Below the pieces are notes generated by a model. It saw only the letters and a program-made list of their open reading frames with translations, was not told the origin of the DNA and did no database searches. This document shows, in pieces, positions 40,487 through 48,225 of a DNA stretch of 64,000 nucleotides. The position numbers and the translations under genes are program-made. The stretch's first letter is position 1, and the number at the start of each line of letters is the position of its first letter. The stretch comes from UBA966 sp046350355. Its GTDB lineage: Bacteria > Planctomycetota > Phycisphaerae > Phycisphaerales > SM1A02. The stretch is from NCBI GenBank assembly GCA_046350355.1, contig JAXMAN010000004.1:1-64000 (forward strand), read 5' to 3'.

Positions 40487-41717
40487 GCCGGCGTCCGGCG
40501 GCGCGGGCGATGGCGCGCTGCCGCCCGAGCGCCACGAGCCCCCCGAAGCCTGGACCGCGCTCGCGACGCCGCGCTGCGCACCGCTGCTGGAGGCGCTCGC
40601 GGGCATCGCGACCGCGCCTGCGCCCGCCACGATCCAGCGCCTGCGCCGCACGCACGACGCCGCCGAGGTCGCCGCCGCGGTCGAGCTCTCGATGGCACGC
40701 ACGCGCGCACGCGCGAAGTTCGGCGAGGCGGCCGCGACGCTGTGGGCGGACCGCCGCGGCGTGGAGATGGCGAGCGGGCCGCGCGTCGCGGCGTGGAAGG
40801 CGCGGCGGTTCGCCGCGGCGGGCGCGGGAGATGCGCGCCCGGTCGCGGATCTCTGCTGCGGCATCGGCGGGGATCTCATGGCGCTCTCGCGCGTGGCCGC
40901 TGCGCACGGCGTCGACCGCGACCCGCTGCGCGCGTGGATGGCCGCGTGCAATTCGGGCGCGCGAACACGGTGCGCCGACGCCGTCGCGCAGCCCTGCGAG
41001 GCGACCTTCGCGCACGCCGATCCCGCGCGCCGCGTGGAGGATGGACGACGCCTGCTGCGCAGCGACGAGCTGCTGCCGACGCTCGCGCAGGTGCGCGCGG
41101 CGACGCAGCGCTGCGCAGGCGTCGCGGTGAAGCTCGGGCCGGGGATGGATCTTGCGCCGGAGGAGCTGCGCGCGGGGGACGAGCTCGAGTTCATCAGCGA
41201 AGACGGGGTGCTCGTGCAGCAGGTGCAGTGGAGCGGCGTCCTCGCGGGCGCGTCGGCCCGCACCGCGACGCGCGCATGCTGCGGGCTCACCGTCAGCGGC
41301 ACCGCCAGCGTCGTTCCGGTCGCGTCGCATCCGGGCGTCTTCGCGCGTGCGCTCTTCGTCCCCGATCCCGCGCTCGAGCGCGCGCGCCTGCTCGGCGCCG
41401 TCGCCGCGCGTCACGCCCTCGCGGAACCCGCGGCGGGACTCGGCATCCTGACCGGCGAGGCCACGGCGCAGCAGCTCGGCGCGGACGCCGCGTGGTTCGA
41501 GCGCTTCGAGGTCGTGGAGGTCCTGCCCGCGCGCGAGGCGACCGTCGCCGCCTGGCTCGCGCAGCGCGACGCCGGCATCGTCACCGTGCGCACGCGCGGC
41601 GGCGCCTGCGATCCCGACGCCTGGCAGCGCGCCCTGCGCGGACGCGGCGCGACGCCGTGGACGGTCTTCGTGCTGCGGCTAGGGGACGCGCGGCGCGCGG
41701 TGGTGGTGCGGGAGTAG
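40473..41717 (+). CDS. THUMP-like class I SAM-dependent methyltransferase
   Basis: The 414-residue protein has an N-terminal helical part, an AdoMet-binding core with ADLCCGIGGDLMALS and HGVDRDPLRAWMA, then a C-terminal THUMP-like domain (residues about 300-414, RARLLGAVAARHAL ... GILTGEAT ... FEVVEVLP). It is a known uncharacterised family expected to act on RNA. The overlap with the upstream permease suggests an operon. The substrate base is not deducible. Confidence 0.78.
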   Translation: MPLREPASGGAGDGALPPERHEPPEAWTALATPRCAPLLEALAGIATAPAPATIQRLRRTHDAAEVAAAVELSMARTRARAKFGEAAATLWADRRGVEMASGPRVAAWKARRFAAAGAGDARPVADLCCGIGGDLMALSRVAAAHGVDRDPLRAWMAACNSGARTRCADAVAQPCEATFAHADPARRVEDGRRLLRSDELLPTLAQVRAATQRCAGVAVKLGPGMDLAPEELRAGDELEFISEDGVLVQQVQWSGVLAGASARTATRACCGLTVSGTASVVPVASHPGVFARALFVPDPALERARLLGAVAARHALAEPAAGLGILTGEATAQQLGADAAWFERFEVVEVLPAREATVAAWLAQRDAGIVTVRTRGGACDPDAWQRALRGRGATPWTVFVLRLGDARRAVVVRE

Positions 41718-41769
41718 CGGCGATCGGAGGAGCGTGAGGAGGCGAAACGCGACCGCGCGACCGCGCGCC

Positions 41770-43368
41770 TCAACCCCCGCTCGTCCCCACCGACTCGTCG
41801 ACGAGCAGCTCGGTGAAGGGCTTCGCGAGCACCGGGGCCTCCACGTTGGGGAGGTCGCTGGCGGGCTGCATCTGCGCGACGCGCTCGAGCGCCTCCAGCG
41901 GGATGGTCACGAACGCCGCGGCGAGGTCGGGGTCGAACTGCGTGCCGGCGCAGCGCTGCACCTCCTGGATCGCCTCGTGGATGAGGCGCGCCTCGCGGTA
42001 GGTGCGGCTGGTCGTCATCGCGTCGAAGGAGTCGGCGATGGCGATCAGGCGGCCCAGGCCGGAGATCGCGCGGCCGGAGGTGCCGTGCGGGTAGCCGCGG
42101 CCGTCCCAGCGCTCGTGGTGCTCGAGGACGCCGTCGAGCAGGTCCGCCATCTGCGGGATCTGCTTGAGGATGGCGTGGCCGACGACGGGGTGCGCGGCGA
42201 TCTGGCGGAACTCCGCCTCGGTGAGGCGGTCGACCTTGCGCAGCACGGCCTCGGGGACGCCGATCTTGCCGATGTCGTGCACCTGTCCGCAGAGGCGGGC
42301 GCGCACGGCGTTGGCCTCGTCCCAGCCCGCGGCCTTCGCGAGCAGGAACGCGTACTCCGCGACGCGCGAGCTGTGGCCGCGCGTGTAGGTGTCCTTGGCG
42401 TCGATGGCGGCGATGAGCGCCTGCAGCGTGCCGTTGAACATCTCGCGCTGCTCGGTCTCCAGGCGCGACGCCATGCGCGTGCGCTCGATGTTGCTGAGCG
42501 CCAGCGCGCTGACGCGCGCGATGGAGTGCGCGAGCGCGGCGATGGTCGCCACCTGCGACGCGCCCTGCGCGCGGTCGGCCAGGTAGAGCAGCCCGAAGAA
42601 CTGCTCGCCCATGAGCACGGGCAGGCAGATCACGCGGGAGATGTTCATGCCCACGAGCGTCTCGGTCGGCGCGGGCTGCTGCAGGTCGTGGATGTCCTTG
42701 ACGACGACCGGGCCCTGGCGCGCGCGGCGGAGCACGCTGCGGCTGAAGCGCCGGCGCGAGCCCGACTCGCCGTGCGAGGCGAGCACGCGCACGTCCTCGA
42801 AGTCCGCGACGGGGCGCAGGAAGAGCACGTCGTCGAAGCCCGTGGCGCGCGCGAGCGCGTCGACGGCGGCCTTCGCGACCGACTCCTCGGTCTGCGCGGA
42901 GTGGATCGCCTCGCTGGAGGCCATGACCGCCTCGAGCTGCGCGGCGCTGAGCGTCGCGGGGGTGATCTCCTCGACCTTGCGGTCGCTGTCGGTGCCGCTG
43001 TCGGGCTCGGTGAGGATCGTGTGGGCCGCCTGCTCCTCGGAGTGCACGAGGTACTCGAGGGCGATCGGCCCGAGGTCGATGCGGTCGCCCGGCTCGAGCG
43101 CCAGCGACTGGTACGCGCGCAGCGGCACGCCGTTGACGCTGGTGCCGCTGGAGCTGCCGCGGTCGATGATGCGCCAGCTTCCCTCCCCCTCGAGCTCGCC
43201 CGGCGTCCACTCGATGAGCGCGTGCTCGCGGCTCACGGCGGCGTCGGGCAGGACGAGCGAGTTGGTCGTGGAGCGGCCCACGCGGACGGTGCCCGGCGGC
43301 TGGAGGCGGAAACGCACCTGCGTGCCGTCGGCGGTCGGGGCTCGAGAGACGATCCAGTGCTGCTGCAT
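41770..43368 (-). CDS. FHA-GAF-HD-GYP signalling protein, likely cyclic-di-GMP phosphodiesterase
   Basis: The 532-residue cytoplasmic protein has an N-terminal FHA phosphothreonine-binding domain (VRVGRSTTNSLVLPD, VSREHALIEW, GSSSGTSVNG), a GAF sensor domain (about residues 150-310) and an HD-GYP domain with HSSRVAEYAF, VHDIGKIGVPE and HHERWDGRGYP. All metal-binding and GYP residues are present, so it should degrade cyclic-di-GMP. The FHA domain implies input from a Ser/Thr kinase not encoded nearby. The start is the ATG at MQQHWIVSR; the upstream in-frame codons are low-complexity. Confidence 0.92.
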   Translation of the reverse strand: MQQHWIVSRAPTADGTQVRFRLQPPGTVRVGRSTTNSLVLPDAAVSREHALIEWTPGELEGEGSWRIIDRGSSSGTSVNGVPLRAYQSLALEPGDRIDLGPIALEYLVHSEEQAAHTILTEPDSGTDSDRKVEEITPATLSAAQLEAVMASSEAIHSAQTEESVAKAAVDALARATGFDDVLFLRPVADFEDVRVLASHGESGSRRRFSRSVLRRARQGPVVVKDIHDLQQPAPTETLVGMNISRVICLPVLMGEQFFGLLYLADRAQGASQVATIAALAHSIARVSALALSNIERTRMASRLETEQREMFNGTLQALIAAIDAKDTYTRGHSSRVAEYAFLLAKAAGWDEANAVRARLCGQVHDIGKIGVPEAVLRKVDRLTEAEFRQIAAHPVVGHAILKQIPQMADLLDGVLEHHERWDGRGYPHGTSGRAISGLGRLIAIADSFDAMTTSRTYREARLIHEAIQEVQRCAGTQFDPDLAAAFVTIPLEALERVAQMQPASDLPNVEAPVLAKPFTELLVDESVGTSGG

Positions 43369-43565
43369 GGCTGGGTTCCAGAAGCCGGGGGTTTCGTCCA
43401 GGGCCTGCGCGCCGCGTGCCGCGGTGCCACCTGCCCTGCTACCATTTTTCGTTCCGAGATCGGCGCTGGCCCGGAACGCCCGGGCGCGGCGCCGCCTCTC
43501 ACCTGTCCTGCCGCACGCTGCGGCTGCTCGTGCTCCCGCGACCGTTCGCAACCACGGAGAGTCCC

Positions 43566-43895
43566 ATGGCCGGCGCCGATACGCTCACCTTCACCGAGTC
43601 GAACTTCCAGTCCGAGGTCCTCCAGTCCGACCTTCCCGTCCTCGTGGACTTCTGGGCGGAGTGGTGCGGCCCGTGCCGCATGCTCGGACCGACGATCGAC
43701 CAGATCGCGACCGAACTGAAGGGGAAGGCGAAGGTTGGAAAGCTGGACATCGATCAGGCGCAGATGCTCGCTGCGTCCCTGAACATCCAATCCATCCCCA
43801 CGGTGATCCTCTTCAAGGGCGGAAAGCCCGTGAACAAGTGGGTCGGCATCCGTCCGAAGAACGACTACGTGAACGCTGCGACCGGCGCAGCCTGA
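43566..43895 (+). CDS. trxA: Thioredoxin
   Basis: The 109-residue protein has the WCGPC active site with Cys34 and Cys37, the buried LDIDQ aspartate and the cis-proline loop SIPTVILF. Size and motif are those of the cytoplasmic general disulfide reductase. GGAG stands about seven bases before the ATG. It is divergent from the HD-GYP gene with a 197-base gap that contains a TACCAT hexamer at 43440-43445 but no clear promoter pair. Confidence 0.95.
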   Translation: MAGADTLTFTESNFQSEVLQSDLPVLVDFWAEWCGPCRMLGPTIDQIATELKGKAKVGKLDIDQAQMLAASLNIQSIPTVILFKGGKPVNKWVGIRPKNDYVNAATGAA

Positions 43896-43973
43896 ACGAC
43901 CCGACGCGGGGCGCGAGTTATCGCGCATCGCCCTCCCGGCGTCCGCACGCATGCGGCACCGCCGGATGGACGA

Positions 43974-43979
43974 TATGAT
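43974..43979 (+). promoter_or_regulatory. Putative -10 box of tRNA-Ala
   Basis: TATGAT, one base from consensus, lies 37 bases before the mature tRNA 5' end. No good -35 is seen 17 bases upstream. Confidence 0.45.
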
Positions 43980-44016
43980 CCGCGATTCGATATCCCGCCC
44001 CAGTGGGCGGAAGCAT

Positions 44017-44089
44017 GGGCCTGTAGCTCAATTGGAAGAGCGCATCCATGGCATGGATGAGGTTGTCGGTTCGAGCCCGATCAGGTCCA
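44017..44089 (+). tRNA. tRNA-Ala (anticodon GGC)
   Basis: All four arms fold: acceptor GGGCCTG with CAGGTCC, D arm GCTC/GAGC, anticodon stem CATCC/GGATG with loop ATGGCAT and anticodon GGC at 44050-44052, and T arm with TTCGAGC loop. The third acceptor pair is G3-U70, the alanine identity element. The discriminator is A at 44089 and CCA is not encoded. Confidence 0.96.
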
Positions 44090-44097
44090 CTGGACGA

Positions 44098-44138
44098 CGC
44101 AGGGGCGGCTTCGCGAGGAGCCGCCCCTGTGCGTTTTT
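44098..44138 (+). terminator. Intrinsic terminator after tRNA-Ala
   Basis: AGGGGCGGCT at 44101-44110 pairs perfectly with AGCCGCCCCT at 44119-44128, closed further by flanking C-G, and is followed by GCGTTTTT. It ends nine bases after the tRNA. Confidence 0.9.
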
Positions 44139-44169
44139 GTCAGGATTGATGGCTCCTTTGCCGCCCCGC

Positions 44170-44847
44170 TCACTTCCTCCGCCGCGACCGCGCCAACCCC
44201 GCCGCCGCGAAGGCCGCGAGCGCGCCGGGTCCGGGGACGAACGTGTAGCTGATATCGTCGAAGCCTTCCTGCTCGGTCGTCACCTGGAAGATCGCGAAGG
44301 AGAAGCCGCCCGCGAAGGAGACGTCCAGGTGATCCTGGTAGCCGGTCACGGCCTCGTCGATCGCGACGACGCGGAAGGTGTTGGGATCGCCGGTCGCCTG
44401 CAGCGCAAGCAGTCGGAAGGTCGGTCCGTCGGGGGCGCTGTCGGAGATCATCGAGAGGCTCGTGATCGGCGACGAGAAGGAGAAGAGCGTGTCCTGCAGG
44501 CCCAGGTCGCGCGCGCCCGCGAAGTTGGAGCCCGAGACGCTGTTGTTGTTGCTGACGTACGCGAACTCGTTCAGGATGTCGGTGATCGTGAAGACATCGT
44601 CGAGCATCGGCGTGCCGGGCACGGTGCAGGAGCTGATGTGCAGTCCCTGCGCGGCGTAGTGGTCGCCCGCGACGGGGACGATCGCGCCGCCGGTGTGCGG
44701 GAGATCCTCGAAGTCGATCAGTTCGGCGCCGGCGATGGCGGCGGGCGCGAGCGCGGCGAGGACGGCCGCGAGGGCGCATCCCGAGACGCACGCGGTGCGC
44801 CCGGAATCGTGCGAATGGGAACGGGACAGCAGGGTCGAAGCGTGCAT
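44170..44847 (-). CDS. Secreted protein with PEP-CTERM-like exosortase sorting tail
   Basis: The 225-residue protein has a signal peptide (ALAAVLAALAPAAIA) and a beta-rich secreted domain of unrecognised family opening with ELIDFEDLPHTGGAIVP. The C-terminus is a tripartite sorting tail: PGPGAL, a hydrophobic helix (AAFAAAGLA), and the basic end RSRRRK. It is thus a probable substrate of the exosortase at 29017-30018. AGAGGAGA stands before the ATG, unlike the leaderless housekeeping genes. Confidence 0.82.
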   Translation of the reverse strand: MHASTLLSRSHSHDSGRTACVSGCALAAVLAALAPAAIAGAELIDFEDLPHTGGAIVPVAGDHYAAQGLHISSCTVPGTPMLDDVFTITDILNEFAYVSNNNSVSGSNFAGARDLGLQDTLFSFSSPITSLSMISDSAPDGPTFRLLALQATGDPNTFRVVAIDEAVTGYQDHLDVSFAGGFSFAIFQVTTEQEGFDDISYTFVPGPGALAAFAAAGLARSRRRK

Positions 44848-45110
44848 CGTCAGGTCTCCTCTGGTTGGACTTGAAGCGCGTCTCCCCTCCCCGCCAAGCT
44901 CATGGTGTAGCGGCTGAGAGCATCGACTGGCCCAGAAACTGCGAGATTTTTGCGTGCAACTGCCCGTGCCCGCACATGGATGGCCGCCGCGGGGCCCCTT
45001 GGCGCAGGGAAATGGCGATCACCGTTGAAGCCGGTGCACGTTTGGGCCGATCCTCTTTCAGTGATCCCGCCCCAGGCGGCGTGGCGCACACGGACCCGGA
45101 GGGATACGGG
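44848..45110. other. Divergent intergenic region before the RFNQ family genes
   Basis: These 263 bases separate the sorted secreted protein from the first RFNQ/GYCG gene. Base composition is visibly less GC-extreme than in the surrounding genes. An open frame runs through part of it but has no plausible start before 45111. Nothing else is recognised. Confidence 0.5.
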
Positions 45111-45923
45111 ATGACAAAGAACTCAATTCGGGAATGGGCCTTCGCGCCACCGCGGGCAGAGCCGTGGATGTGGGTCGCGTTGGGGACCTTCACGATTGTG
45201 GGGTACATCCACTCCGCTGAGTTTCGATCGGACGGGGCGACCGATACGCGAACGCTGCTCCGCGGGGCGCGGTCGGTCGCCGATCGCGCGCGAGGCCTCC
45301 TCTGGCAGGCCTGTCCCGTCGGGAAGTCATATCACATCGACGACGTCGACTACGGCATCTCGGACGCACGCGCCGGGCAGATCACGACGATGGTCACGCG
45401 CTTCAACCAGTTCCGCCCCAATGGCGCCGACCCGTTCGAGTTCGTGGACGGCCAGCTCTACTACCCCTCAGACTTCGCGGCGCTCGTCAAGGCGGGGTAC
45501 TGCGGCGACGCCGACCTCACGAACCAGGTCGATGCGGGCCGCGGCTGGATCTGGAATCATACGAGCAGGAAGTTCCGCTCCGAGCCCCGCCCGCCGCGGA
45601 ATCCACCGCTGTACATCGACGGCGATCCGCACATCCGAGCCATGGAGAACGCGGAGTACGCGCGCGCTGCATCGCTCACCACGCTGGTGAAGCGATACAA
45701 CGAACTGCTTCCAAACGGCGCGCAGCCGATCGCGCTGGAGGACGGCCGCGTCTACCACACGCAGGACCTGGCGCCCATCGTGAGCACGCCGCGCGGTGCG
45801 CAGGAAACGCTGGTCAACGCGGTGGATGCGAGGCGCGGTTGGCTCTGGAGCTCGAACACGCAGCGCTTCGTGCCGACCTACAAGCCGAATCTGCGGCGCA
45901 TCGACGAGGAGGCGCCGCAATGA
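45111..45923 (+). CDS. RFNQ/GYCG family membrane protein A, two repeat domains
   Basis: This 270-residue protein is not recognised. It has one N-terminal membrane segment (PWMWVALGTFTIVGYIHS) and two copies of an approximately 70-residue domain. Domain 1 (about 100-170) reads ITTMVTRFNQFRPNGADPF, DGQLYYPSDFAALV, AGYCGDADLTNQVD, GWIW; domain 2 (about 185-255) is more diverged (LTTLVKRYNELLPNGAQPI, DGRVYHTQDLAPIV, VDARRGWLWSS) and lacks the GYC cysteine. GGAGGG stands well placed before the chosen ATG. Its stop overlaps the next family member by ATGA. The C-terminus has no second membrane segment, so both domains should be extracytoplasmic. Confidence 0.7.
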   Translation: MTKNSIREWAFAPPRAEPWMWVALGTFTIVGYIHSAEFRSDGATDTRTLLRGARSVADRARGLLWQACPVGKSYHIDDVDYGISDARAGQITTMVTRFNQFRPNGADPFEFVDGQLYYPSDFAALVKAGYCGDADLTNQVDAGRGWIWNHTSRKFRSEPRPPRNPPLYIDGDPHIRAMENAEYARAASLTTLVKRYNELLPNGAQPIALEDGRVYHTQDLAPIVSTPRGAQETLVNAVDARRGWLWSSNTQRFVPTYKPNLRRIDEEAPQ

Positions 45924-46483
45924 CGAGCGCATCGCCGACCACGCGCGCGCGCGGCGAGGGGCGCGGTTGGGGCCAGGCATCGATTCAACCGCCACGCCTC
46001 TCGGTCGCCGACCGGTTGCCCTGGCCGACGCTCGCGGTCGTTGGATGCATCACCCTCAGCATGATGGGCGTCATCGCGATTGGCAGCGGACCGGCCGAGG
46101 AAGGTTGCGGCAGCCCCGCAGACCCCCGTCCCGGCCAGATCACGACCATGGTGGTCCGCTTCAACCAATTCCTTCCGGGCGGCGCCGCGCCGATCGAGCT
46201 CGTGGACGGAAGGGTCTATCACCCGAGCGACCTCGCGCCGCTCGTCACCGCGGGGTACTGCGGTGACGCCGACCTCTGGAACCAGGTCGACGTGAAGCTT
46301 GGCTGGGTCTGGAGCTCCGCGAACCGCAAGTTCACGCCGGAGCTCGGCCCTGACGCGGGCTTCCCGTGGGTGCTTCTCACCCTCGATGCAGCCGTCGGTG
46401 CCGCCATCGCCGGCGCCATCATCGCATGCGGCGTCGCTGCCTCACGCCTGTGGCCTCACCGCGCGGCAAGGAGTCCATCATGA
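45920..46483 (+). CDS. RFNQ/GYCG family membrane protein B
   Basis: The 187-residue protein has an N-terminal membrane segment (TLAVVGCITLSMMGVIAIG), the sequence EEGCGS, one family domain (ITTMVVRFNQFLPGGAAPI, DGRVYHPSDLAPLV, AGYCGDADLWNQVD, GWVWSSANRKF), and a second membrane segment (AIAGAIIACGVAASRLW) ending in basic residues. By the positive-inside rule the domain lies outside the cytoplasm, where the conserved Cys in EGCGS and GYCG could pair. Start overlaps protein A's stop and its own stop overlaps gene C, so the three are translationally coupled. Confidence 0.7.
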   Translation: MTSASPTTRARGEGRGWGQASIQPPRLSVADRLPWPTLAVVGCITLSMMGVIAIGSGPAEEGCGSPADPRPGQITTMVVRFNQFLPGGAAPIELVDGRVYHPSDLAPLVTAGYCGDADLWNQVDVKLGWVWSSANRKFTPELGPDAGFPWVLLTLDAAVGAAIAGAIIACGVAASRLWPHRAARSPS

Positions 46484-46986
46484 GCCAAGCACTGATCCAC
46501 CCGCCACGTCCCGTGACCCCCAGGAAGTCCCCGTGGCCGACGGTCGCTCTCCTCGTGGCGGCCGCCGTCATGATCGTCCTCTTTGCGCCGCTCGGCATCG
46601 CTTCCAGCGACGATTCGGAGGGGTGCGGCAGCTCGCCACATGCCCGCGCCGGCTCCATCACGACCATGGTGATCCGTTTCAACCAATTCCATCCGGGCGG
46701 CGCCGCGCCGATCGAGCTCGTGGACGGACGGGTCTATCACCCGAGCGACCTCGCGCCGCTCGTCACCGCGGGGTACTGCGGTAACGCCGACCTCCAGAAC
46801 TACTTCGGCGTGGAGCTCGGCTGGGTCTGGAGCTCCGCGAACCGCAAGTTCACGCCGGAGCTCGGCCCTGACGCGGGCTTCCCGTGGATGGCGATCGGCT
46901 TCATGGTCGCCGCCGTGGCCGCCACTGCCGGCGCCATCATCGCATGCGGCGTCGTTGCCTCACGCCTGTGGCCGCACCGCGCCTGA
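46141..46986 (+). repeat. Tandem duplication, 518-bp offset
   Basis: The segment from 46141 into the end of gene B recurs 518 bases later in gene C with no insertions between, for example CTCGGCCCTGACGCGGGCTT at 46343 and 46861. Long runs are identical at the DNA level, so the duplication is recent. Less similar relatives lie in gene A and in the remnant at 46987. Confidence 0.85.
46480..46986 (+). CDS. RFNQ/GYCG family membrane protein C
   Basis: The 168-residue protein is a near-duplicate of protein B: N-terminal membrane segment (VALLVAAAVMIVLFAPLGIA), SEGCGSS, the domain with ITTMVIRFNQFHPGGAAPI and AGYCGNADLQNYFGVELGW, and the C-terminal membrane segment ending SRLWPHRA. The N-terminal 45 residues differ from B while the domain is nearly identical, as expected after unequal exchange. 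AAGGAG lies seven bases before the ATG. Function is unknown. Confidence 0.7.
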   Translation: MSQALIHPPRPVTPRKSPWPTVALLVAAAVMIVLFAPLGIASSDDSEGCGSSPHARAGSITTMVIRFNQFHPGGAAPIELVDGRVYHPSDLAPLVTAGYCGNADLQNYFGVELGWVWSSANRKFTPELGPDAGFPWMAIGFMVAAVAATAGAIIACGVVASRLWPHRA

Positions 46987-47161
46987 GATCGAGTCGCTCC
47001 ATCACTCAAGCGCCGCACTCCGCGCCGGACAGCTCGTGACCAGGGTGGTCCGCTTCAATCAGGTCCGGCCCGGCGGCGATGCCGACCTCATCAACCAGGT
47101 GGATTCGCGGCGCGGGTGGATCTGGAATGGCTGGCGCAAGCGATTCACACCTGAACCGTGA
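46987..47161 (+). pseudogene. Truncated fourth copy of the RFNQ/GYCG family
   Basis: The reading frame after gene C keeps the flanks of the family domain (QLVTRVVRFNQVRPGG and DADLINQVDSRRGWIW) but lacks about 29 codons between them, including DGRVYHPSDLAPLV and AGYC. It also lacks both membrane segments. The join falls between two short GGCG-containing runs, which suggests a deletion by recombination. An ATG at 46955 could still start it inside gene C, but a functional product is unlikely. Confidence 0.65.
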
Positions 47162-47164
47162 CCG

Positions 47165-48106
47165 TCACACGCACGGCCCCCACGCGCCCAGCATGATCCC
47201 CAGGTCCGCGCCGTCCACGATGCCGTCGTGGTTCAGGTCGCTGGGGGTTCCGATCGTGGCGCGGCCCCAGGTGCCGAGCAGTCGGCCAAGGTCCGCGCCG
47301 TCGACCACGCCGTCGCCGGTCACGTCCGCGGGGCACGCGGGCGCGGGGGCGACGCCCTCGGCGCTGAAATTGTCGAAGTACGCGTAGGCGTTCAGCGGCG
47401 TCGTGCCCGAGCCCGGCGCGTCCGTCGTCGAGAAGAGCTGCGCGGAGTAGACGCTGCCCGTCGCGACGGAGGTGAAGCTGCCCGCCGTGCTCCCGTTCAC
47501 GGAGAGCGTGGCCGCGCCCGTCGCGGAGTTCCAGTCGAGCGTGAAGGTGTTCCACTGCCCGAGCGCGACGCTCGTCGCGGTCGCGGTGCGCGAGGCGAGG
47601 TCGTAGCCACCGTTGGCGATCGAGACGAGCCCCGTCTGCGCGTTCACCAGGAAGCCGCCCGCGGCGGTCGCGGCATCGCGGTAGACGATCACGCCGAAGG
47701 AGGAGCCGAGCAGGTTGCCCGCGGGGATGTACATCGAGACGGTCGTGCGCAGCACCGTGTTGCCGCCGGCGCTCGCGGTCGCCCACTTGCCGCTGTTGAG
47801 GAAGTCGAGCCAGCCCTTCGAGCGGCCGGAGCCCAGGAAGCGCTCGGTGGTGATGCGCACCATCTTGCCGGTGCCGCCGACGGGGAGGATGCCGCCGTCG
47901 CTCGCCAGGACGGTGCAGGCGGTCTGCCCCGAGTTCATCGAGCCGCTGGTCGCCCAGCTCCCGGTCGGCCCGACCCAGGCGGACTGTCCGCTCAGGTTGC
48001 CGTTGAGGTAGTCGTCGAAGCCGGTGCTGTAGACGACGCCGGCGGCGGCGCAGGGGGCGAGCGAGAGGACGGCGGCGGCGGTCAGGGCGGCGATGGTGCA
48101 ACGCAT
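47165..48106 (-). CDS. Secreted protein with C-terminal dockerin-like repeats
   Basis: The 313-residue protein has a signal peptide (ALTAAAVLSLAPCAAAG), a beta-sandwich-like domain (YSTGFDDYLNGNLSGQSAW, LRTTVSMYIP, WNTFTLDWNSATG, AYFDNFSAEG) resembling LamG-type folds, and two dockerin-like repeats (DVTGDGVVDGADLGRLLG and DLNHDGIVDGADLGIMLG). It is of the same class as the tail of the 11476 protein. Its 3' end lies three bases from the remnant on the other strand. Confidence 0.8.
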   Translation of the reverse strand: MRCTIAALTAAAVLSLAPCAAAGVVYSTGFDDYLNGNLSGQSAWVGPTGSWATSGSMNSGQTACTVLASDGGILPVGGTGKMVRITTERFLGSGRSKGWLDFLNSGKWATASAGGNTVLRTTVSMYIPAGNLLGSSFGVIVYRDAATAAGGFLVNAQTGLVSIANGGYDLASRTATATSVALGQWNTFTLDWNSATGAATLSVNGSTAGSFTSVATGSVYSAQLFSTTDAPGSGTTPLNAYAYFDNFSAEGVAPAPACPADVTGDGVVDGADLGRLLGTWGRATIGTPSDLNHDGIVDGADLGIMLGAWGPCV

Positions 48107-48115
48107 GGCGGGCCA

Positions 48116-48121
48116 ACTCTA
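48116..48121 (-). promoter_or_regulatory. Putative leaderless -10 of the dockerin-like secreted protein
   Basis: TAGAGT on the minus strand ends nine bases before the ATG at 48106. The same hexamer precedes the other dockerin-tailed gene at 14263. Confidence 0.4.
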
Positions 48122-48211
48122 CGCAGGGGCGGCGCCGAGGCAAGGCATCCTTGCAAAAACCTCCCCACCGCCGGATCTTTCCGCTCCGGCAACCCATTCC
48201 CGCCCTGCCAC

Positions 48212-48217
48212 TACGCT
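48212..48217 (+). promoter_or_regulatory. Putative leaderless -10 of the aldehyde dehydrogenase gene
   Basis: TACGCT ends eight bases before the ATG at 48226 and no ribosome binding site is present. Confidence 0.4.
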
Positions 48218-48225
48218 TCCGGACG

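Noticed and set aside
44865..45110. Longer start for RFNQ family protein A
   Set aside because: The upstream codons have no family similarity or ribosome binding site, whereas GGAGGG stands correctly before 45111.
44017..47161. Genomic island inserted at tRNA-Ala
   Set aside because: No integrase was found and I could not find a direct repeat of the tRNA 3' end downstream; the tRNA has its own intact terminator.
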